Assembly: GCA_030681795.1 (NCBI GenBank)
Contig: JAUXRG010000020.1
Location: 82,869 to 146,868, forward strand
Length of the DNA: 64,000 nt
Direction of reading: 5' to 3'
Source: Rubrivivax sp.
GTDB taxonomy: Bacteria > Pseudomonadota > Gammaproteobacteria > Burkholderiales > Burkholderiaceae_C
How positions within the stretch are numbered: the stretch's first letter is position 1; each line of letters opens with the position of its first letter. Below the pieces are notes generated by a model. It saw only the letters and a program-made list of their open reading frames with translations. It ran no database searches and had not been told where the DNA came from. The translations under genes and the position numbers were made by a program. Below are positions 8,960-16,140 of the stretch, piece by piece.

Positions 8960-9852
8960 AGGCCGGTTGCCGCGTCCTGGTCATCGCCTGTGGACTTTCA
9001 CTGGCCGCGCCCATGGCCATGGGGCAGCGCAGCACAGCGGAAGTGAGAGAGTCGCAGCAGCGCTACGAATCCAGCGCCGCCGGATGGCGCAAGAGTTCGC
9101 TGCGCAGTCCTCGTTTATCTCCGGCCGAAATCGAGACCCTCAACGACATTCGCTTCATCTACGAACGATCGCCCTCGCCGAAGGCGGCGTCGTTGCGCCG
9201 CTTCGGCGAGCGCAAGGTCGTCATCAGCGATGGCTTGATGTCGCTGGTCGAAGACTTGATCCGTGCCGATGCGATCACCGCTGCGGCGACTCCCAGACAA
9301 GCCGCCGATCGGCGCGACTGCTTCACGGCGTTCGGCCGCCTGGCGCTGGGGGTCGCGCGGGACAACGCGCGCCTCGCGACGCAGGACAGGCGCGCGCGGC
9401 TGCGGGCGGTGCCGCGGTTGTCGGCTTTCGTCGACGGCAGGTCGGCCGACGGCTGTCGCGGCATCGAGCCGGCCGAACTGGTCCAGCCGGCGATCGAAGA
9501 GGCGGTGGCTGTGGCCGCCGATGCTGCGCTCGTTTGGTTGCTCGCCCGCCAGGCAGCCTTGCACTTGCTGCCGGCAGCCAATACGGGAGCCGCAACTTGT
9601 GCCAGTGAAATTGCCGATCGGGCCGCGGTGCAGCATGCAACTGCCAGCGGCGTCGACGTGCTGCGGGCTTATCCGATGGTGCTGGCACATGCCGTGCTGT
9701 TCGGCCAGGCCCCACCTGGCGCGCCGTCCGCGTCCTGTCCGCTGGCGCGCGAACGGATCGCCGGTTTTTTCCAAGCCGCTGCGCCTCAAGCTGCGGGTTC
9801 GGATCTCCCCGCGCTCCGATCGCGTGCGCTGGCGGCATGGCCCGACTACTAG
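8956..9852 (+). CDS. Secreted helical protein of the patatin unit, unknown function
   Basis: 298 residues from ATG 8956, which overlaps the previous stop; an ATG at 8947 is possible but would break the coupling pattern. Residues 1-24 are a signal peptide ending AMG-QR. The mature protein is rich in Ala, Arg and Leu and probably all-helical (LSPAEIETLNDIRFIYE, then several Ala-rich helices), with four or five Cys. No domain is recognised. Position as third gene of an overlapping unit behind a membrane patatin and a lipoprotein suggests a periplasmic partner or inhibitor of the phospholipase; that is inference only. Confidence 0.7.
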   Translation: MKAGCRVLVIACGLSLAAPMAMGQRSTAEVRESQQRYESSAAGWRKSSLRSPRLSPAEIETLNDIRFIYERSPSPKAASLRRFGERKVVISDGLMSLVEDLIRADAITAAATPRQAADRRDCFTAFGRLALGVARDNARLATQDRRARLRAVPRLSAFVDGRSADGCRGIEPAELVQPAIEEAVAVAADAALVWLLARQAALHLLPAANTGAATCASEIADRAAVQHATASGVDVLRAYPMVLAHAVLFGQAPPGAPSASCPLARERIAGFFQAAAPQAAGSDLPALRSRALAAWPDY

Positions 9853-10392
9853 CCTGACCTCGTGCGACGGCGCCGTAGCAGGTCGACCCCTTCGGGTGTC
9901 CCTGCATGAATCCGAGCGAGTTGCGCGAGCGGCGGCTTCGAGGCGACGAACTCAACACAGCGGATGTCGCCGAAGGGTCGGGACCCGGCCTAGACGAACG
10001 ATAGCTGTATGGCAGCCCAACTCGACCGGCAGGTTTCGGATAACGAGTTCAGGAGCTTGGTTGGCCGCACCCGACCCAATGCCGAAGTAGACGGTGCGCG
10101 ATTCGCCGCCCGTCAGCAGTCGCACAGGCAACGGCTCGGAACTGTCTACGCCAGCCCGGCCTGGAGACAAGGGCCCTGACAATGCCCGGGCGGGTCTGAT
10201 GGATCAGCTCAAGGTCCGCAGCGGCGCCGCGCGGCCACAGGCGCAGCGCAGCGCGGTATCGGATAGGTGCCCCGCAAGAAGCGTTTGACGGCACTTCCGC
10301 CTTTCCGCTGGTGAGTGCGCCCGCCCAGCCGCAGACTGAGCGCCCGAACACCCAGCCTGTGCTGGGCAGCGATCTCCAGAACAGGTGCATTC
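9853..10392. other. 540-base gap without a supportable gene
   Basis: Short frames on both strands have no recognisable domain, start context or codon bias. The promoter of the lipoprotein gene at 10393 should be at the right end, but I see no strong boxes. Confidence 0.5.
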
Positions 10393-11001
10393 ATGAAGCC
10401 AGCATCCCTTGTCAGCGCTTGCGCACTTGCGGCTCTTGCGGTGCTCAACGCCGGCTGCGTTGCCTTGCCGATGCAGGTCTACGTTTCGGATGGCGCCCAG
10501 GGATCGCCGGTATATGAGCGGTGCTCATTCAACCCGGAGGTGCCTCTCGGCGTAAAGCTGGAACAAGCGGGCGTGCACGCGATCATCTCGGTCGTTCAGC
10601 ATCGGGACCACGCCTTGGTCGGCGTCCGGTTCGATGTGCCGCGAGGCACGACCCTGGTACTGCGCGAGAACACGATCAAGGTCGACGCAAGAGACGGCGT
10701 GGCGCCGCGCGTGGCACCGTTCCCGAACGTCAATCCGGCCGCGCCCGCTCTATTCCCGGAATCGCCCGCGATCCAGAAGCTGGTGCTGCCGGTCGATACG
10801 CCCCTCCGTGGCGACACCTCTCGGATGGGCAACACGTCGTATGACAGGCACTACTGGATCGCCGCACCGCTCCAAGGATTGTTGGCGCCTGAGGTGTGGG
10901 TGACCCTGCCCGAATTCGCGACCGACTCCGGGCCGTCAGGCTTCCCGGAGGTTCACTTCATCAAACGATTCGTGATCGGACAGGCCTTGTTCAACTGTTA
11001 G
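10393..11001 (+). CDS. Lipoprotein of unknown function
   Basis: 202 residues from ATG 10393. Residues 1-21 are a signal sequence followed by the lipobox NAGC with Cys22, so the mature protein should be anchored to a membrane by lipid. The body (for example AIISVVQHRDHALVGVRFDV and GTTLVLRENTIKVD) reads as a beta-rich domain, perhaps immunoglobulin-like. No family is recognised. It stands alone, with more than 380 bases on each side, and its start has only a weak ribosome site. The longer frame beginning at 10315 was rejected because it would bury the signal sequence. Confidence 0.65.
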   Translation: MKPASLVSACALAALAVLNAGCVALPMQVYVSDGAQGSPVYERCSFNPEVPLGVKLEQAGVHAIISVVQHRDHALVGVRFDVPRGTTLVLRENTIKVDARDGVAPRVAPFPNVNPAAPALFPESPAIQKLVLPVDTPLRGDTSRMGNTSYDRHYWIAAPLQGLLAPEVWVTLPEFATDSGPSGFPEVHFIKRFVIGQALFNC

Positions 11002-11367
11002 TGCCGCGCCACCGCCGCTCCCTGTAGCAAGCCACAAAACGGCCTTCCTTGGGCGCCGGTTCGTGGCCTGGACTTCGTGCAGCAAGTGGCAGCTTTGCTG
11101 CCGCTCATCGCGAACGTCAGCTCGCTGCCTTCGAGATCAGAGTTGTGACAGGTCGAGCCCGACCCGAAGCGGTCGATCGCGCAAGGCGATGCCGGACGTG
11201 CACGCCAGTGCGAGCCCGTTTTGACTGTGTGGGTCGTGAGCACGACCTGCGCAAATAGCACTGGCCTCAGGAGTCGGCCAACGCACAGACGCGTGCAGCG
11301 GCAAACCGACGGGCACCAGTCGGCGTGCCCGCGCCGTTTACATCTTCGTCATGACAGCGCGTGAGGT
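11002..11367. other. Non-coding stretch before the HxlR gene
   Basis: No gene is supported. It contains a CGACCCGAAGCGGTCG-like segment (11158-11173) of a kind often dispersed between genes in related genomes. TTTACA at 11337-11342 could be a -35 box for the HxlR gene. Confidence 0.45.
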
Positions 11368-11387
11368 CCAGTCCAGAATCTGAAGCG
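11368..11387 (+). promoter_or_regulatory. Left copy of the HxlR-flanking inverted pair, probable operator
   Basis: CCAGTCCAGAATCTGAAGCG, 22 bases before the HxlR start. Its reverse complement, with one mismatch, is at 12124-12143, before the next gene. The core CAGAATCTG is a 4-1-4 dyad, fitting a dimeric regulator, and a palindrome AAGCGCTT overlaps the right end (11383-11390). Probably the autoregulatory binding site of the HxlR protein. Confidence 0.6.
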
Positions 11388-11409
11388 CTTGGTTTCGGGA
11401 GTCCACGCC

Positions 11410-12111
11410 ATGGAGAACAGTCATAGCCAGTTCTGCACGGTGGCGCGCAGCGCCGAGGTCCTGTGCGAACGCTGGACACCGCTGGTGCTGCGCGAACTGC
11501 TGTGCGGCAGCCGGCGTTTCAACGACCTGCATCGCGGCGTGCCGCGCATGTCGAGCAGCCTGCTGGCGCAGCGGCTTCGCCGTCTGGAGGAGTTCGGTGT
11601 CGTGCGCCGCACGGCCCTGGGCAACGTGTGGGAGTACAGCCTCACGTCGGCGGGCGAGGATCTGCGCCCGATCATCATGGCGCTCGGCCATTGGGGCGCG
11701 CGCTGGATCGGCACCCGTCTGCGCAAGGACGAACTCGACGCCGGCCTGCTGATGTGGGACGTGCGCCGATCGGTGCGCATCGAGGAGTTTCCGTCCGTCT
11801 GCGTCGTCATCCACTTCCGATTCCGCGACGCGCGCGCGGGCGAGCGGCAATGGTGGCTCGTGGTGGAGGATGGCGCGGCCGACCTGTGCCGCGACGATCC
11901 CGGCCGCGAGGTGACGCTCGTTGTCGAGGCCACGGTGCGTGGCCTGACCGAGGTCTGGGCCGGTGACCGCACGCCCGAACAGGTGACGCAGTCCGGCGAA
12001 CTCCGTGTCGACGGCGCTCGGCGCAGCGCGGCCAAGCTATGGACGTGGCTGGGCGCCAGCGCGTTTGCCCCGACGCGGCGCGAAGCCGTGCAGATGGCCG
12101 CATCTCCCTAG
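11410..12111 (+). CDS. HxlR-family transcriptional regulator with C-terminal extension
   Basis: 233 residues. Residues 1-100 are the HxlR/DUF24 winged helix, with the family signatures CTVARSAEVLCERWTPLVLR, GSRRFNDLHRGVPRMSSSLL and LRRLEEFGVV. HxlR proteins bind short palindromes as dimers. Here a second domain of about 120 residues follows, resembling the SCP2-like ligand pocket found in longer HxlR relatives, so a hydrophobic effector may control it. ATG 11410 is preferred over 11389 because the family usually starts just before the Cys. Matched sites before this gene (11368-11387) and before the oxidase gene (12124-12143) imply control of itself and of the oxidase. Confidence 0.88.
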   Translation: MENSHSQFCTVARSAEVLCERWTPLVLRELLCGSRRFNDLHRGVPRMSSSLLAQRLRRLEEFGVVRRTALGNVWEYSLTSAGEDLRPIIMALGHWGARWIGTRLRKDELDAGLLMWDVRRSVRIEEFPSVCVVIHFRFRDARAGERQWWLVVEDGAADLCRDDPGREVTLVVEATVRGLTEVWAGDRTPEQVTQSGELRVDGARRSAAKLWTWLGASAFAPTRREAVQMAASP

Positions 12112-12123
12112 TTCACAGCCCAA

Positions 12124-12143
12124 CGCTTCAGATTTTGGACTGG
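12124..12143 (-). promoter_or_regulatory. Right copy of the HxlR-flanking inverted pair
   Basis: On the minus strand CCAGTCCAAAATCTGAAGCG, identical to 11368-11387 at 19 of 20 positions but in opposite orientation. It lies 12 bases after the HxlR stop and 71 bases before the oxidase start, where a promoter for the oxidase is expected. The two copies therefore mark the upstream regions of two adjacent genes and not the ends of a mobile element. Confidence 0.6.
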
Positions 12144-12214
12144 TCTGCCCCCGTCGTGGCAACGAGACTGACCTGCATGTCAGCTCGACATCACGACTCT
12201 CGAAGGGGCATGAA

Positions 12215-13636
12215 ATGGCGACCAAGCTCGCAGGACTCAATGGCAAAACGGTAGAACTCAACCCCGAGACGCTGCAAGCCTTCAAGACGGCGTTCAAGGG
12301 CCAGGTACTCAGCGCAGACGACGCAGGGTTCGAGGACTCGCGCAAGATCTGGAACGCGATGATCGACCGCCGGCCGGGCCTGATCGCCCGCTGCACGGGA
12401 ACGGCCGATGTGGTGCAGGCCGTGCGCTTCGCGCGCCAGCACGGCGTGCTCAGTTCCGTGCGCGGCGGTGGCCACAACATCGCCGGGCTCGCGGTCTGCG
12501 AGGGGGGCCTGATGATCGACATGTCGCTGCTGCGCGGCGTGTGGGTCGATGCCGCGCGTCGCGTCGCGCAGGCGCAAGCCGGTTGCACGCTCGGCGATGT
12601 CGACCGCGAGACGCAGCTGCACGGCTTGGCCGCCGTGCTCGGTTTCGTCTCGGCCACCGGCATCGCGGGGCTGACGGTCGGCGGTGGCTTCGGCTACCTG
12701 ACGCGAAGCCACGGCTGGACGTGCGACAACCTGGTGTCGATGGAAGTCGTCACTGCGGCGGCGCAAGTGCTGCGCGTCTCAGAGACAGAACACACCGAGC
12801 TGTTCTGGGCCCTGCGCGGTGGCGGCGGCAACTTCGGCATCGTCACGTCCTTCGAGTACAAACTCTTTCCCGTCGGCCCCGACATCCTCGGCGGTGCGAT
12901 CGCCTGGCGCGGCGAAGACGCCAAGCAGGTGCTCGATGCGTACCGCGAATTCAGCGCCAAGGCGCCGCGCGAGCTGACCACCGTCGCGGTGCTGCGCCGG
13001 GCGCCGCCCGCGCCCTGGCTGCCGAAGGAGGTGCACGGCCAGCCGATCATCGCGCTCTTCGTTTGCCACAGCGGCAAGGTCGAGGACGGCGAGGCGCTGC
13101 TCGCGCCCTTGCGCAAGCTGGGCCGGCCGGTGGCCGACACCGTGATGCGACGGCCTTACGCGCAGATGCAGAGCCTGCTTGACGCGACTCAACCCAAGGG
13201 ACGGCGCTACTACTGGAAGTCGCACTACCTGGCTGGCATCGACAGTCGCACGATCGACCTCGCCGCCGAGCATGCGGGCCGCATCCGCTCGCCGCATTCG
13301 GCGATCCTGCTGTTCCAGATTCAGGGCGCGCTCAACGAGCGTCCCGCCGGCTACTCGCCGGCCGGCAACCGCAACGCGGCCTACGTGCTCAACATCGCCG
13401 GTGCGTGGGAGAGCGCGGCCGACGATGCCGTCAACGTGGCCTGGGCGCGCGAGTGCTTCGAGGCCATGCGCGCCTGCTCGACCGGCGGCACCTACATCAA
13501 CTTCCTGACCGAGGAAGAGGGCCGCGACCGCATCGAGGCGGCGTACAGCCCGGCGGACTTGGGCAAGCTCGCTGCCCTCAAGCGCCGCTACGACCCGGAC
13601 AACCTCTTCCGCCACACGAAGAGCATCGCAGCCTGA
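12215..13636 (+). CDS. FAD-linked oxidase of the berberine-bridge-enzyme type
   Basis: 473 residues from ATG 12215 (ribosome site GAAGGGG). The FAD_binding_4 (PCMH) domain includes RGGGHNIAG with His87, the residue that usually carries covalent FAD, then GLTVGGGFGYLTRSHGW and CDNLVSMEVVTAA. The C-terminal BBE element is YDPDNLFRHTKSI. There is no Cys at the usual second attachment position before the Gly-rich loop, so the enzyme is probably mono-covalent. Members oxidise sugars, alkaloids or secondary-metabolite alcohols with oxygen as acceptor; the substrate cannot be read here. It has no signal peptide, so it acts in the cytoplasm. It probably responds to the adjacent HxlR regulator. Confidence 0.88.
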   Translation: MATKLAGLNGKTVELNPETLQAFKTAFKGQVLSADDAGFEDSRKIWNAMIDRRPGLIARCTGTADVVQAVRFARQHGVLSSVRGGGHNIAGLAVCEGGLMIDMSLLRGVWVDAARRVAQAQAGCTLGDVDRETQLHGLAAVLGFVSATGIAGLTVGGGFGYLTRSHGWTCDNLVSMEVVTAAAQVLRVSETEHTELFWALRGGGGNFGIVTSFEYKLFPVGPDILGGAIAWRGEDAKQVLDAYREFSAKAPRELTTVAVLRRAPPAPWLPKEVHGQPIIALFVCHSGKVEDGEALLAPLRKLGRPVADTVMRRPYAQMQSLLDATQPKGRRYYWKSHYLAGIDSRTIDLAAEHAGRIRSPHSAILLFQIQGALNERPAGYSPAGNRNAAYVLNIAGAWESAADDAVNVAWARECFEAMRACSTGGTYINFLTEEEGRDRIEAAYSPADLGKLAALKRRYDPDNLFRHTKSIAA

Positions 13637-13768
13637 CAGACGGGTTTGCGCGCTGTCGCTCAACGCGGGCTGCTGCATGGATACCACCCAGCCGTGCGCA
13701 GGTCGTCGCAGCAAAGCATCTACGCGGACGCCACTCGATTCAACGGATGACCACCACCGGAGTCAAAA

Positions 13769-14947
13769 ATGAAACTCATCGCTTCCCTCTGCCTTTCCCT
13801 CGGCGTCCTGTGCGCGACGGCCGCCCATGCCGATGCCGTCACCGACTGGAACATCGTGTCCGGCGACGTGATCGTCGAAGCCAAGATTGGCACGCCACCT
13901 GCCGTTCGCGTGATGGCGATCGTGCAGACCGCTGCGCATCTGGCGGTGCAGACCGCGACGCACCGCGGCGCTTCCGTCGAAGCCGCCCTGGCCGCGGCGC
14001 ACCGCGTGACGCTGGCCAAGCTGTTGCCGGCGCAGCAGGCGATGATCGATGCGGCGTCCCGGGCTGCGCTCGGCCAGATGGCCGACAGCGCCGCGAAGTT
14101 CGACGGCATCGCTGACGGCGAAAGAGCGGCCAACGCCGTGCTCGGCGCACGCACCGACGATGGCGCCGCGACGCCCGAGACCTATCGCCCGCACACCACC
14201 GCCGGCGTCTATGTGCCCACGGCCACGCCCGCCGTCACGCAGTGGCCGCAGCGCAAGCCCTGGCTGATGACGAACGCCGCGCAATTCCGCCCCGCCGCGC
14301 CGCCGGCGCTGACGAGCGATGCCTGGGCGCGCGACTTCAACGAAGTCAAGACTTTCGGTGGCCGCACGAGCGCGCGCCGCAGCGCCGAGCAAACCGAGGT
14401 GGCGCGCTTCTGGGACTATTCGGCACCGCCGATCTACCACGCGCTCGTGCGCTCGGTGGCGCTGCAACCGGGGCGCGACGTGGCGCGCAACGCGCGCCTG
14501 TTCGCCGCTGTTGCGCAGGCAATGGACGACGCGCTGATCGCCGTGTTCGACGCCAAGTACCACTACAAGCTCTGGCGCCCCGTCACCGCGATCCGCAACG
14601 CCGACCTGGACGGCAATGACACCACCACCAGCGACGCGGGCTGGACGCCGCTGATCGACGTGCCGATGCATCCCGAGTACCCGAGCGCACACAGCGTGCT
14701 CGCGTCCGCGCTCGGCACCGTCCTCGAAGCCGAGATCGGGTCGGGTCCGATGCCCGTGCTCGAGACGTCGAGCCCCACAGCCAAAGGCGCGACGCGGCGC
14801 TACACCAGCGTCGGCGCCTTGGTGCAGGAAGTTGGCGACGCCCGCATCTGGGGCGGCATTCACTACCGCACCGCGACCGAAGTCGGCGCGCGCATGGGCC
14901 GCCAGGTGGGTGAACTCGCGGCGGTGTGGTTGCGCTCAGCGCTCTAG
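13769..14947 (+). CDS. Secreted vanadium-dependent haloperoxidase / PAP2-superfamily enzyme
   Basis: 392 residues from ATG 13769 (GGAG nine bases before). Residues 1-22 are a signal peptide. The three vanadate/phosphate-binding motifs of the haloperoxidase/acid phosphatase superfamily are present: K263-x6-R270-P271 (KYHYKLWRP), PSAH at 305-308 (inside PEYPSAHS) and a late WGGIHYR with His365. The combination HPEYPSAHS plus GGIH is typical of vanadium haloperoxidase-like proteins and less so of simple PAP2 lipid phosphatases, but the reaction (halide oxidation or dephosphorylation) cannot be settled from sequence. It lies 132 bases after the FAD oxidase on the same strand and may share control with it. 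Confidence 0.85.
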   Translation: MKLIASLCLSLGVLCATAAHADAVTDWNIVSGDVIVEAKIGTPPAVRVMAIVQTAAHLAVQTATHRGASVEAALAAAHRVTLAKLLPAQQAMIDAASRAALGQMADSAAKFDGIADGERAANAVLGARTDDGAATPETYRPHTTAGVYVPTATPAVTQWPQRKPWLMTNAAQFRPAAPPALTSDAWARDFNEVKTFGGRTSARRSAEQTEVARFWDYSAPPIYHALVRSVALQPGRDVARNARLFAAVAQAMDDALIAVFDAKYHYKLWRPVTAIRNADLDGNDTTTSDAGWTPLIDVPMHPEYPSAHSVLASALGTVLEAEIGSGPMPVLETSSPTAKGATRRYTSVGALVQEVGDARIWGGIHYRTATEVGARMGRQVGELAAVWLRSAL

Positions 14948-15071
14948 CAACAGCAGGCCGACAGTTGACCCGAAGGCCTTCTTTCTGGCGGCGGTGGTTG
15001 CAGTCCGCTCCTGGCCGGCAGCGTGAGCGCACTTCCGAGCGCGAAAGCGGAAGTCAGCAGGAGCTTCGCGC

Positions 15072-15692
15072 TCAGGCCTTCGCCTTAGGTTGAGAAGCAT
15101 GAATGACCTCGCCGCGCGCCAGCATCGCCACCAGTTGGGCGATGCGCTTGGCGCGTGTCTCGGGCTTCACGGCAGTCTGTATTCGCCAAAGCACCGCATA
15201 GCGGTTGGCCGCGTTGACGGTCGCGAAGAAAGCCTTGGCCTTGGGCTCGGCTTCCAGCGCCATCAACAGGTCACTCGGCACTGCCGACGTGCGCGCTCCG
15301 TCGTAAGCCTGCGCCCAACGACCGTCGGCCTTGGCCGCCTCGATCTGCGCAAAGCCAGCTTCTCTCATGCTGCCCGCGTCGATGAGCGCGGCAACCTTCT
15401 CGACGTTGATCTTCGACCAGACGCTGCGAGCGCGCCGCGGCGTGAAGCGCTGCAGAAAGTGCTGGTCGTCGAGGCCCTTCTTTTGGCCGTCGATCCAGCC
15501 CCAGCACAGCGCGATCTCTACCGCCTCGGCATACGTGACGGTGGCTTCAAGGGCGCCACGCTTGGCAAGCATCAGCCACAGGCCATCGGAGGTGGCGTGA
15601 TGCTTCCTCAGCCACGTCTCGAACGCCTTTGCGTTCTTGAACAGGACCGGCATGGTGTCGGGTGAGCTGGCGGAATTGACGGCAGGCATCAC
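15072..15692 (-). CDS. YdeI/OmpD-associated family protein
   Basis: 206 residues. The family signatures are TWLRKHHATSDGLWLMLAK, ALCWGWIDGQKKGLD, RFTPRRARSVWSKIN and the C-terminal KPETRAKRIAQLVAMLA with a Lys-rich end. The family is cytoplasmic; members have been linked to resistance to envelope stress or peptides, but no reaction is established. It is convergent with the haloperoxidase gene and stands alone. A start at 15692 (two Met) or at the in-frame Met of TMPVLF is possible. Confidence 0.8.
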   Translation of the reverse strand: MMPAVNSASSPDTMPVLFKNAKAFETWLRKHHATSDGLWLMLAKRGALEATVTYAEAVEIALCWGWIDGQKKGLDDQHFLQRFTPRRARSVWSKINVEKVAALIDAGSMREAGFAQIEAAKADGRWAQAYDGARTSAVPSDLLMALEAEPKAKAFFATVNAANRYAVLWRIQTAVKPETRAKRIAQLVAMLARGEVIHASQPKAKA

Positions 15693-16140
15693 TTCGAGTG
15701 TGACGCATCAGAGCCTGCACGCCCTTTCTTGGCTGCCGGCTGCGATGGAGCAAAGCGGTCAGCGGCGAAAGACGGATCGTGGCCGTCCAGTGCCGGCCGC
15801 GGAAGTCAGCTGTCTGGCTGCGCAGCGCGGATGTCAACTGTGCGGCGGTGAGATCGCGCGCCCCGCTGTCGCTGGCCGACCCACAAGCGACATCCGCTGC
15901 CCTGTACACGTCGCCCCAAAAGCGGACGCTCGGACTCGACCTAGCCGTCCGCGGGCCAAGCCGAAGCGGGTGAAATTTCCTACGCACCACAAGTGCGAGT
16001 TGCTGTACACCCTGGGCTGCGACGATCTCCTTGCGGTTGTATAGGTTTGGGTGCCCTGGCTTTGAGTCCAGCCCGTTCAGCACCGGGCAGTGAGGGTGGA
16101 CGGCGCGAGCGGCAACTCGAAGGACCAGCGCGGCAAGCCG
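15693..16140. other. Gap holding the left 103-bp repeat; otherwise no gene
   Basis: No supported gene. The frames that cross it have no domain. It contains the first 103-bp repeat (15781-15883). The sequence before the repeat (AGCGGTCAGCGGCGAAAGACGG) loosely resembles the sequence before the other copy, so the true repeat unit may be longer and degenerate at its left edge. Confidence 0.5.
15781..15883 (+). repeat. 103-bp direct repeat, left copy
   Basis: Identical base for base to 19398-19500, from GGCCGTCCAGTGCC to GCTGGCCGACCCA. The two copies lie in the same orientation 3.6 kb apart and enclose the NACHT gene. It contains spaced GGAAGTCAG, GGATGTCAACTG and similar half-sites and encodes nothing recognisable. 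Confidence 0.9.

Noticed and set aside
11368..12143. Inverted 20-mers as terminal repeats of an insertion sequence
   Set aside because: The enclosed gene is an HxlR regulator, not a transposase, and no target duplication is seen outside the repeats.
15547..16083. Minus-strand frame running from the YdeI gene region across the left 103-bp repeat
   Set aside because: Only the repeat and out-of-frame YdeI sequence; no domain or ribosome site.
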